Source: Thermococcus sp. MAR1 (GTDB lineage Archaea; Methanobacteriota_B; Thermococci; Thermococcales; Thermococcaceae). From it: 64,000 bases of DNA. The notes under the pieces are model-generated. The model was not told the DNA's origin, searched no databases, and worked only from the letters and a program-made list of their open reading frames with translations. The DNA lies in assembly GCF_012027305.1 (NCBI RefSeq), contig NZ_SNUF01000001.1, forward strand, positions 806,001 to 870,000, read 5' to 3'. Every line of letters begins with the position of its first letter. Within the stretch, counting starts at the first letter, position 1. This document shows, one piece after another, positions 17,295 through 24,856 of the stretch. Made by a program: the position numbers and the translations under genes.

Positions 17295-19179
17295 ATATCC
17301 TTGCCGTCCCGTAGCCGACGAAGAGCACCTTGTCCGGATCCAAAGCCTTTAGAACCTCCGGCCTGTGGGTTATTATCAAAGCTGTTATCCCTGCCTCACG
17401 GATTATCTCCGCGACCTTCTTGGCCACCCTCATTGCCGTGAGCGTATCGAGATGCGCCGCGAACTCGTCCATCAGGAGGAGGTTTGGCTTCTCGGCCAGA
17501 AGCGAGGCTATCTTTGCCCTCTCTTTTTGCCCGGTGCTCAGCTCCGAGAACCTGGCCCTATACAGCACCGCATCGCTCAGGCCGGCCCTGTTGAGTATCT
17601 CCACCGCGGCGTTTATGTCCCTGATCTTTCGGTAAACGTGCTCCAATATGCTCTCGGAGCCGAAGTTAGGCTCGAACTCGCCGGGTATCAGGACGGAGGC
17701 CTTTACGTTCCCGGGCACCTCTATCCGACCGGTGGTTGGTCTGTATTTCTCCTCCCACCAGCCGTTTGCAGAGCCGAGGATCAGCCTCAGGAGAGTCGTC
17801 TTTCCGGCCCCGCTCGCACCCACTATTGCAACCAGCTCCCCGGGCCCTATCTCGAAGTTGAGGTTCCTCAGGACAGGCCTCTGAATGACGCGGTGCCTTA
17901 CGCCGAAAGCCTTCAGAAGTTCCTGAATCTCCTCCGGCAATCCCCTAATGTCGAGCTCGCTCTCGAAGACCTTGGAGACGTTGACGAAGCGTATCGGCCC
18001 GTTCAGGGGTTCAACCTTCCCGTAGCTTGGCCTCCAAAGCCTTCCTTCGGGAGGTGCGTAGGGGTCTTCCTTCAAAAAGCGGTCAATGTATTCTCTGGCG
18101 TCTTCGCTCAGCGGGTAGAATAGGACGGGCCTTCCGCTGGCAGTCTCCCAGAGGAACTTGAAGCCGACCTTCTCGAAGAAGGGGTTGTAGCGGGCCATCT
18201 GGGCTATGGTCTCGACGAGGTGCTTCCTCTTCCTCATCTCGGGAACCCTGCGCTCGGCTATCCATTCGAGGGCGGATTTAACGCTTAACTGCCCCAGTCC
18301 ATCGGAGCGGTAGTCTGGATGAACCACAACGCGCGCAATCCTCGCTCCAGCGGTGTTGGTCTCCGCCAAGGCCTTCCATTTGGCCTCTTCCCAGAGGTAT
18401 GAGCGCGCTATTCTTTTCTTGTATTTCTTCCTCAGCTCCTCGTAAAGCTCTCTCATTATCCTCTCAGGCCAGAAAGCCGGGTGAAACCACTCCTCCGGGA
18501 ATACCTTTTCCCGGATGTTTTTCTCAACTTCGCCGTTCGGCAGTCTGCGGTGCATGAGGGGTATGGGCGGGTCAATCCGGACGTAGCTCAGAATCTTTGG
18601 CTCGTACTCCTCCCTTTCGACGAGCTCAAGGATCAGGAAACGCGATGCCGGAGTAGAACCCTTTATCTCAAGGATGTGCACATCCTCGCTCCCGCAGACG
18701 GGACATCTCTGCTTGGTGTTTGCCTCGAAGATGTGCCCGTTCTCACAGCGCCACAGGGCGACCTTCTCCTTCTGGCTCGCGTAGTGGTACTGCTCAAGCT
18801 CCGCTATGGCCTCAAAATCACTCTCGTATTTGGCCTCCCTCGCGCGGAGTCTGTAGGTGTAGAGCAGCTCACCGGTTAAAGGCGAGTAGCGCTTTGCCTC
18901 GACGGTTTTCTCGAAGAGGGGCCATACAGGAATTTTATCCCCCCCGTAGAACTTCCAGAGACGGTAGTCGTCGAAGTCGAGTACCTTGAGTCCGTCTCTC
19001 TCCTTCGGCTCGCTCAAAACTTCAATCTCGACCTCGTCGCCCGTCAGGAACCACTGGGCGACATTACCCGTCATGTAGAGGCGGTATTTTTCCTCCCCGG
19101 CCTCAACTTCAAGGATTCCAAACCAGCGGTGTTTGAAGCGCGGGATTTCGCTCCCGACGACCTTCCCGCGTATCATCAT
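17260..19179 (-). CDS. ABC-type ATPase fused to acetyltransferase-like domain (COG2401 type)
   Basis: 639 residues from ATG 19179, with GGGGTGG upstream. Order of parts: N-terminal beta domain (1-110); a zinc ribbon with CENGHIFEANTKQRCPVCG near 165-185; a GNAT-like acetyl-CoA fold about 280-390 (ARIARVVVHPDYRSDGLGQ, then FFEKVGFKFL); and a soluble ABC ATPase with GASGAGKTT, LSTGQKERAKIASLLA and PNLLLMDEFAAHLD. There are no membrane segments, so this is not a transporter. The combination matches COG2401. Function unknown; RNA or protein acetylation coupled to ATP hydrolysis is possible. Confidence 0.88.
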   Translation of the reverse strand: MMIRGKVVGSEIPRFKHRWFGILEVEAGEEKYRLYMTGNVAQWFLTGDEVEIEVLSEPKERDGLKVLDFDDYRLWKFYGGDKIPVWPLFEKTVEAKRYSPLTGELLYTYRLRAREAKYESDFEAIAELEQYHYASQKEKVALWRCENGHIFEANTKQRCPVCGSEDVHILEIKGSTPASRFLILELVEREEYEPKILSYVRIDPPIPLMHRRLPNGEVEKNIREKVFPEEWFHPAFWPERIMRELYEELRKKYKKRIARSYLWEEAKWKALAETNTAGARIARVVVHPDYRSDGLGQLSVKSALEWIAERRVPEMRKRKHLVETIAQMARYNPFFEKVGFKFLWETASGRPVLFYPLSEDAREYIDRFLKEDPYAPPEGRLWRPSYGKVEPLNGPIRFVNVSKVFESELDIRGLPEEIQELLKAFGVRHRVIQRPVLRNLNFEIGPGELVAIVGASGAGKTTLLRLILGSANGWWEEKYRPTTGRIEVPGNVKASVLIPGEFEPNFGSESILEHVYRKIRDINAAVEILNRAGLSDAVLYRARFSELSTGQKERAKIASLLAEKPNLLLMDEFAAHLDTLTAMRVAKKVAEIIREAGITALIITHRPEVLKALDPDKVLFVGYGTARISKLEGREEDRK

Positions 19180-19219
19180 GATGACCACCCCTATGAACTC
19201 GTCGCCAAAGGTTATAACG

Positions 19220-20512
19220 TTAGCCCAGAAGTTCCTTAACTTTTCTCACAACCTCCCGTGCGTCCCTACCGAAGATTAGAACCATTGGCTCCTTGCCCCA
19301 GTCCCCGAGGTGATAAACTAAGTCGGGCTTTCTTCCGGCCTTCTTTACAGCGGTCTCGATGCCCCATTCCATCGTTCCCCTCTCGGCTCTCTTCACTTCC
19401 TCCGGCTCCTCCCGCCTGTCGTAGAAGGAAACCGTGAGACCGAGCTTTTCAGCGCGCTCTATCAACCCTTCCGAATAGCGCAGGTTTAGGACGGCCCGGA
19501 CTTCAGGATAGAACTCACGCATCTTAAGCAAAGCCCTCCTCAGGTGGTCGCTGGCGTTCAATTCGACCGGCCCCACTGGTTTTACGGCTTTTCCGTAGCG
19601 GACGATTCTGCCCTTGACGGCGAAGACCTCGCCGAGGGGAGTCGCCAGTGCGAAGTTGGTCCCGACCTCGGGGACGTGAGGGTTAAGTTGTTCCCCCAGC
19701 TTCACGAGCTCTTCAACGGCCTTTTCAAGCTCTTCTCTTGCCCTCCAGCGGTGGGAATCTCTCTGGAGCTTCCAGAGGGGATTGACGGCCTTTGCCTCTG
19801 TCTTCGAGAACCGTATGGAGTTTTCGACGAAGCGCTTGGCCCTTTCGACAGCTTCGGGAAGCTCAAGGCCCTTGGCGAGGAAAGTGGCTAAAGCCGAGGA
19901 GAAGGCACAGCCCGTCCCGTGGGTGAAGCCATCAACTTTTCTTCCCTTAAACTCGAAGAACTCCCCGTTCCAGTAGAGGAGATCGGTTAGGTCCAGGTGT
20001 CCGCCTTTGACTATTACCGCCTCCGCTTTCAGAGTTTGGGCGATGAACCTGGCAGATTCCTTCATGTCCTCGATCGAGCGGATTTTAAGACCGCTTAGAG
20101 CTTCGGCCTCCGGGACGTTTGGGGTAACTATTGAGCCCTCCACAAGGACTTTGAGCGACTCGATGTCGTCCACGAGCTTTTCCCCGGTGCTTGAAGCCAT
20201 CACCGGGTCGAAGACCCTCCTTAAACCTTCCGTCTCCTTGGCGACGGCCTTCGCTATTCCCCCGCTCCCAAGCATTCCGATTTTGACTGCATTAATATCG
20301 AAATGTCCCTTAACGGCCCTTAACTCCCTCCTCACGACTTCCGGGGGAAGGGGATGGTATCCCGAGACTCCCTCCGGGTTCTGGTAGGTTACCGCTGTCA
20401 GAACCGGGAGCGGGTGCTCGCTCAGAGCCGAGACAGTTTCGATGTCGGCCTTCAAACCCGCCCCGCCCCCGGTGTCGAGGCCGGCTACAATCAAAACGGC
20501 CAACCCTATCAC
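19220..20512 (-). CDS. thiDN: Bifunctional HMP(-P) kinase / thiamine-phosphate synthase ThiD-ThiN
   Basis: 430 residues. Residues 1-245 are ThiD: VAGLDTGGGAGLKADIETV, VFDPVMASSTGEKLV and DGFTHGTGCAFSSALA. Residues about 260-430 are ThiN, the archaeal thiamine-phosphate synthase: PEVGTNFALATPLGEVFAV, GRIVRYGKAV, EVRAVLNLRYSE and YHLGDWGKEPMVLIFG. The fusion phosphorylates HMP to HMP-PP and joins it to the thiazole. GTG start overlaps the stop of thi4 (GTGA), so the two are translated together. Confidence 0.95.
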   Translation of the reverse strand: MIGLAVLIVAGLDTGGGAGLKADIETVSALSEHPLPVLTAVTYQNPEGVSGYHPLPPEVVRRELRAVKGHFDINAVKIGMLGSGGIAKAVAKETEGLRRVFDPVMASSTGEKLVDDIESLKVLVEGSIVTPNVPEAEALSGLKIRSIEDMKESARFIAQTLKAEAVIVKGGHLDLTDLLYWNGEFFEFKGRKVDGFTHGTGCAFSSALATFLAKGLELPEAVERAKRFVENSIRFSKTEAKAVNPLWKLQRDSHRWRAREELEKAVEELVKLGEQLNPHVPEVGTNFALATPLGEVFAVKGRIVRYGKAVKPVGPVELNASDHLRRALLKMREFYPEVRAVLNLRYSEGLIERAEKLGLTVSFYDRREEPEEVKRAERGTMEWGIETAVKKAGRKPDLVYHLGDWGKEPMVLIFGRDAREVVRKVKELLG

Positions 20513-21261
20513 CTCAGCTTCTCAAGGATTTCGAGGGCCGCTTTTCTACCGCTCAGGAACATTCCGCCGAATATTGGTCCCATTCTCGGGGCACCGCTTA
20601 TCGCGTTCGCGGCCATTCCAGTGACGTAGAGGCCGGGAAAGATTTCCCTCGTGTGCTCGACGGTCAGCTCTTCCCCCTTCTCGGCCCACATCGGGCCCTC
20701 CCCGGGAACCTCAAGCATGCCGCGCCTGACGAGGTGCTGACTTATCTGCGCCCCGTGACCCGTTGAATCGATTACAAACTTCGCCTCAACTGTTAAAGGG
20801 TCCACGTGGAGGCCCGTCATGAGAACCGGCGTCCAGTTGATCACTATTCCAGCCACGCGGTCGTCCTTGACAACCAGGTCCTCGACCTCGACCATGTTGA
20901 AGAACCGCACACCGGCCTTTACAGCCTTGCTCGCTATCGTCGTTGCCGTCTCGATTGCATCTGCCACGTAGAGGCCTTTTCCGAAGGGCTTGTACGTTAT
21001 CCCGAACTCGTCGAGGATTTCCCTCGCTTCTTCCTGCACGACTATTTTGTTGAAGCCCATCGCGCCGCCCCAGATTCCGCCACCGATTGAGAGCTTCTTT
21101 TCAAATATCGCAACCTTGGCCCCGTTCTTGGCGAGGTAATAGCCGGCAACCATGCCAGAGGGGCCCGCGCCCACAATAGCGACGTCGAGGCTCAAGCTCT
21201 CGAGAAGCTCCCTCGTATAGGCCTCGATTATCGCCCTGCTTATCTCCGTCTCCCTAAGCAT
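20509..21261 (-). CDS. thi4: Sulfide-dependent ADP-thiazole synthase, archaeal Thi4
   Basis: 250 residues from ATG 21261 (MLRETEISRA). FAD/NAD-type nucleotide site VAIVGAGPSGMVAGYYLAKNG, the EKKLSIGGGIWGG loop, STGHGAQISQHLVRRG and the C-terminal ISGAPRMGPIFGGM are Thi4 features. The protein contains no cysteine at all, so it cannot be the self-sacrificing yeast type and should use free sulfide with iron, as shown for archaeal homologues. Makes the thiazole half of thiamine from NAD and glycine. Divergent from thiC. Confidence 0.93.
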   Translation of the reverse strand: MLRETEISRAIIEAYTRELLESLSLDVAIVGAGPSGMVAGYYLAKNGAKVAIFEKKLSIGGGIWGGAMGFNKIVVQEEAREILDEFGITYKPFGKGLYVADAIETATTIASKAVKAGVRFFNMVEVEDLVVKDDRVAGIVINWTPVLMTGLHVDPLTVEAKFVIDSTGHGAQISQHLVRRGMLEVPGEGPMWAEKGEELTVEHTREIFPGLYVTGMAANAISGAPRMGPIFGGMFLSGRKAALEILEKLR

Positions 21262-21299
21262 CGTGACCACCCAAAACCTTTTAAGCCGCGGTAAAAACT

Positions 21300-21344
21300 A
21301 AGTTTTGAAATTTAAAAACTTTGTTATAAACGGGTTTTAAAACC
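21300..21344. promoter_or_regulatory. Divergent thi4/thiC promoter region with two dyads
   Basis: AAGTTTT (21300-21306) and AAAACTT (21315-21321) form an inverted repeat that contains the TATA-like AAATTTAAAAAC. GGTTTTAAAACC (21333-21344) is a perfect 12-base palindrome just before the thiC ribosome binding site GGTGAT. Both are good operator candidates for a thiamine regulator such as ThiR, which controls thi genes in Euryarchaeota. The regulator itself is not in the window. Confidence 0.5.
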
Positions 21345-21355
21345 GGGTGATGGGA

Positions 21356-22645
21356 ATGACCCAGCTTGAGGAGGCCAAACGCGGGGTAATCACCGAGGAG
21401 ATGAAGTTCATAGCCGAGAGGGAGGGTATAAATGCCGAGAAGCTCAGGAAGAGCGTGGCCAAAGGCCACACCGTAATCTTCCGCAACGTCCGCCACGACT
21501 GGGTGAAGCCGGTAGCTGTCGGGGAAGCTGTCCGCGTTAAGGTGAACGCCAACATAGGCACCTCCCGCGACATAGTGGACGTCGAAGCTGAGATAGAGAA
21601 GGCCAAGGTCGCCCTCAAGTACGGCGCTGACACGATAATGGACCTTTCCACCGGCGGTGACCTTGACTCCATAAGGAAGGCCATAATGCACGCCGTTGAT
21701 GTGCCAATCGGAACGGTGCCGATTTACCAGGCCGCCGAGGAGATGCTAGCAAATGGGAAGGCCATCATCGAGATGAGCGAGGACGACATGTGGAAAGCCC
21801 TTGAGAAGCACTTCAGGGACGGCGTTGACTACACCACTATTCACGTTGGAGTAACCAGGGAAGTCGTCGAGAAGATGAAGAGGGTAAAGAGAGTTGTCGG
21901 CATGGTCTCGCGCGGAGGAACATTTTTGGCGGCATGGATACTCCACTGGGGCGAGGAGAACCCCTTCTACAGGGACTACGACTACCTCCTTGAGCTGGCC
22001 AAAGAGTACGACGTCGTTCTCAGCCTCGGCGACGGGTTAAGACCGGGTGGACTTCCAGATGCCGGCGATGAGCTTCAAATAGCGGAACTCTACACCCTCG
22101 GGAGGCTCGTGAAGCGCGCGAGGGAAGCGGGCGTCCAGACGATGGTCGAGGGGCCGGGCCACGTCCCGATTGACCAGATTCCGGCCCAGGTGAAGCTCGC
22201 CAAGGTTGCAACGGACAACGCGCCCTTCTACGTTTTGGGGCCAATAGTCACGGATATCTTCCCGGGCTACGACCACATCACGGCGGCTATAGGCGGGGCG
22301 ATAGCCGCTTTAAACGGCGCGGACTTTCTCTGCTACGTAACGCCGGCGGAGCATCTCGGACTGCCAACGGTGGAGCACGTGAGGGAGGGCGTGATTGCAG
22401 CAAGGATAGCAGCCCACGCGGTAAACCTGACGCGCTTCGAGGCGGACTTCAGGAAGGACTACCTCATGAGCGTCGCGAGGGGCAGGCTCGACTGGGCAAA
22501 GCAGTTCGAGCTGAGCGGGGACAGGGACAGGTTCATTGAGATAAGGAAGGAGAGGCCGACTAAAACAGAGGCCTGTTCGATGTGCGGTGACCTCTGCGCG
22601 ATAAAGCTCATCAACGACATGCTGAGGAAGGGTGAGGCCGAGTGA
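21356..22645 (+). CDS. thiC: Phosphomethylpyrimidine synthase ThiC
   Basis: 429 residues from ATG 21356, with GGTGAT four bases before it; ATG 21350 and GTG 21347 lie within that site. Conserved stretches: VNANIGTSRD, DTIMDLSTGGDLD, SRGGTFLAAW, LSLGDGLRPGG and EGPGHVPIDQ. The C-terminal cluster motif is CSMCGDLC (C-x2-C-x3-C). Radical SAM enzyme converting the purine intermediate AIR to HMP-P. GTGA overlap with purC places it on one transcript with late purine genes. Confidence 0.96.
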   Translation: MTQLEEAKRGVITEEMKFIAEREGINAEKLRKSVAKGHTVIFRNVRHDWVKPVAVGEAVRVKVNANIGTSRDIVDVEAEIEKAKVALKYGADTIMDLSTGGDLDSIRKAIMHAVDVPIGTVPIYQAAEEMLANGKAIIEMSEDDMWKALEKHFRDGVDYTTIHVGVTREVVEKMKRVKRVVGMVSRGGTFLAAWILHWGEENPFYRDYDYLLELAKEYDVVLSLGDGLRPGGLPDAGDELQIAELYTLGRLVKRAREAGVQTMVEGPGHVPIDQIPAQVKLAKVATDNAPFYVLGPIVTDIFPGYDHITAAIGGAIAALNGADFLCYVTPAEHLGLPTVEHVREGVIAARIAAHAVNLTRFEADFRKDYLMSVARGRLDWAKQFELSGDRDRFIEIRKERPTKTEACSMCGDLCAIKLINDMLRKGEAE

Positions 22646-23301
22646 GGCTCATCTACCGCGGCAAAACGAAGGACGTTTACGAGGATGGCCCGTATCTAGT
22701 CTTTTACTTCAAGGACTCCCTGCTGGGCGAAGACGGCAGAGAGGACACGGGTGGCAACGAGGTGATAGGCGAGAGACCGGGCAAGGGGACTGCAGTTCTT
22801 GGACAGACGGAGTTCTTCTTCAGCCTGCTGGAAAGGAACGGGATAAGGACCCACTTCGTCGAGCGGATTGACGAGCGGAGGGCGCGCTTTCTGAAAGCAG
22901 AGAGGATTCCGCTGGAGACTATATACCGCTTTAAGGCTTACGGAAGCTTTCTCAGGAGATACAGAGGCTGGGTGAAGTCCCTCCAAGAGCTGGGAATAGT
23001 TGAGTTCACCCTCAAGGACGACTCGCTCGGCGACCCCCTCATAACCGAAGAAGCAATATTACAGCTAGGTATAGCGAGCGAAGGGGAGCTGGAGAAAATG
23101 AAGGAGGTAACGAAAAGGGTCGCCGAAATCCTGGCGGAGTTCTTCTCCGCTAAGGGGCTTGAGCTAATAGACTTCAAGCTGGAGTTCGGCAGGCTGAATG
23201 GAGAGCTTCTGGTGATAGACGAGCTCAGCGGCGACACGATGCGCGTTATGAAGGGTGGAAGGCTTTTGAGCCAGGAAGAGCTCCTGGAGGTGGTAGAATG
23301 A
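22642..23301 (+). CDS. purC: SAICAR synthetase
   Basis: 219 residues, GTG start inside the thiC stop. N-terminal YRGKTKDVYEDGPYLVFYFKD is the ATP-binding phosphate loop of PurC, followed by IDERRARFLKAERIPLETIYRFKAYGS, and the catalytic/metal region LIDFKLEFG and VIDELSGDTMRV. Ligates aspartate to CAIR in purine synthesis. Heads purC-purP-purO, each overlapping the next by four bases. Confidence 0.95.
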   Translation: MRLIYRGKTKDVYEDGPYLVFYFKDSLLGEDGREDTGGNEVIGERPGKGTAVLGQTEFFFSLLERNGIRTHFVERIDERRARFLKAERIPLETIYRFKAYGSFLRRYRGWVKSLQELGIVEFTLKDDSLGDPLITEEAILQLGIASEGELEKMKEVTKRVAEILAEFFSAKGLELIDFKLEFGRLNGELLVIDELSGDTMRVMKGGRLLSQEELLEVVE

Positions 23302-24230
23302 TAATCTCCACCATAGCTTCCCATTCCTCACTTCAGATACTCCTGGGGGCAAAGAGAGAGGGTTTCAGAACGAGGCTCTACGTCAAACCGGGTAGAAAGG
23401 CTTTCTACTCCTCCATCCCGCTTGTCGATGAAATCGTCGTAACGGAAAACATGAGGGAAGTACTCGGTGATGACGGCATCATCGTACCCCACGGCTCTTT
23501 TGTGGCATACCTTGGCATAGAGGCCATCGAGAAAGCAAAGGCTAAGTTCTTCGGCAACAAGCGTTTCCTCAAGTGGGAAACCAGCTTTGAGCTCCAGGAT
23601 AGGGTCCTTAAAAAGGCCGGAATTCCGATGGTTGAAGTCATCGAGCCCGAAGAGGCTAAGCCAGACGAGCTTTACTTTGTCCGCCTTGAGGGACCGAGGG
23701 GCGGAAGCGGGCACTTCTTGGCTTACGGTTATGAACTGGAGGAGAAGACCAAAGGCCTGAGCGAACCCTACAGGATTGAACGCTTCACAGACGGCGTTTA
23801 CCTCTACGTCCACTTCTTCTATTCGCCGATTTTAAACCGTTTGGAGCTCTTCGGCGTTGATGAGCGCCTGGTCATCGCGGACGCAAACAAGAGGCGGCCC
23901 TTCAGGACCCTCCCATACACCATTGCGGGAAACAAGGCCGTAGCGCTGAGGGAGTCGCTCATTCCAGTGCTCTACGATTATGGATTGGCTTTCGTCAAGG
24001 CCATGGAAGAGCTTGAACCTCCCGGCATCATAGGTCCCTTCGCTCTCCACTTCGCCTACGATGGTGAATTCCACTGCATAGGCTTCGCCTCACGCATAGA
24101 CGGCGGCAGCAATGCCAAACACTGGTACTCGGCCCTCTACTGGGAGAGGCCGATGCTCATGGGCGAGAGGATAGCGCGCGAGATTAAGTTCGCCCTCGAG
24201 GAGGACCGCCTTAAGGAGGTGGTAACTTGA
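23298..24230 (+). CDS. purP: Formate-dependent AICAR ligase PurP
   Basis: 310 residues. ATP-grasp enzyme: N-terminal IISTIASHSSLQILLGAKREGFRT, VPHGSFVAYLG, then YFVRLEGPRGGSGHFLAYGYE, YVHFFYSPILNRLELFGVDER and GPFALHFAYDGEFHCIGFASRIDGGSNA carrying the Mg/ATP carboxylates. PurP formylates AICAR with free formate and ATP, the archaeal substitute for the folate-dependent PurH transformylase. Both ends overlap neighbours by four bases. Confidence 0.93.
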   Translation: MIISTIASHSSLQILLGAKREGFRTRLYVKPGRKAFYSSIPLVDEIVVTENMREVLGDDGIIVPHGSFVAYLGIEAIEKAKAKFFGNKRFLKWETSFELQDRVLKKAGIPMVEVIEPEEAKPDELYFVRLEGPRGGSGHFLAYGYELEEKTKGLSEPYRIERFTDGVYLYVHFFYSPILNRLELFGVDERLVIADANKRRPFRTLPYTIAGNKAVALRESLIPVLYDYGLAFVKAMEELEPPGIIGPFALHFAYDGEFHCIGFASRIDGGSNAKHWYSALYWERPMLMGERIAREIKFALEEDRLKEVVT

Positions 24231-24814
24231 CGTACACGGGTAGAACTCTAGGAATTGGCCTGATGAACGGCGAGCCCTTCGCCTTTTATTTGCTCTGCTC
24301 CCGCTCCTTCCCGAAGAGAAAGGCCATCGTTAAAGGGAGGGCAGTTTACATCGAGAACCTGACGGAGACGGACAACCCCTACGTCAGTTACCCCGTGGTG
24401 AGGCTCCTTGACGGGTACGCCGTTGTCACCAACGGCCTCCAGACGGACTTTATCGCTCAAACCCTTGAGTGGGAGAGCCCCAAGAAGGCTCTAACCCACG
24501 TTTTAGACGCCCTCGACTACGAAAGGGACAATTACAGCACGCCGAGAATAGCGGGTATAATCGGGACCGATGGCAGGGGCTGGTTGGGCTTCGCCGGCCG
24601 GGACGAGTTCTGGGTGAAGACTCTGGGACTCAAAGATGGAAAGGCCTTCGTAACGGCAACATACGATCTCGGCCTTGTCGAGCTCGATTTCCCGGTCTTT
24701 GGGAGTGCAGAGGAGCTTGCCGAGAAGGCTATGGAGTTGCCCTTCGAGAACAAGGTTCTGGCGATTGGGGTGGTTAATGAGGGTAGTAAGTGGAAAGTGA
24801 GGGCCTTTCCCTAA
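24227..24814 (+). CDS. purO: Archaeal IMP cyclohydrolase PurO
   Basis: 195 residues with a TTG start at 24227, supported by GGAGGTGGT at 24215-24223 and by overlap with the purP stop. YTGRTLGIGLMNGEPFAFYLLCSRSFPKRKA and NPYVSYPVVRLLDGYAVVTNGLQTDF are typical of PurO. Later TPRIAGIIG and TATYDLGLVELDFP complete the Ntn-hydrolase-like fold. Closes FAICAR to IMP, the last step of purine synthesis. Confidence 0.93.
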   Translation: MTYTGRTLGIGLMNGEPFAFYLLCSRSFPKRKAIVKGRAVYIENLTETDNPYVSYPVVRLLDGYAVVTNGLQTDFIAQTLEWESPKKALTHVLDALDYERDNYSTPRIAGIIGTDGRGWLGFAGRDEFWVKTLGLKDGKAFVTATYDLGLVELDFPVFGSAEELAEKAMELPFENKVLAIGVVNEGSKWKVRAFP

Positions 24815-24856
24815 ACATTTTTATGCCCTTCGTCGAACGTTAAGATGGTGATTTTC

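Noticed and set aside
21262-21355. TPP riboswitch before thiC
   Set aside because: The gap is under 100 bases, with promoter elements and no conserved TPP-aptamer sequence; protein control is more plausible.
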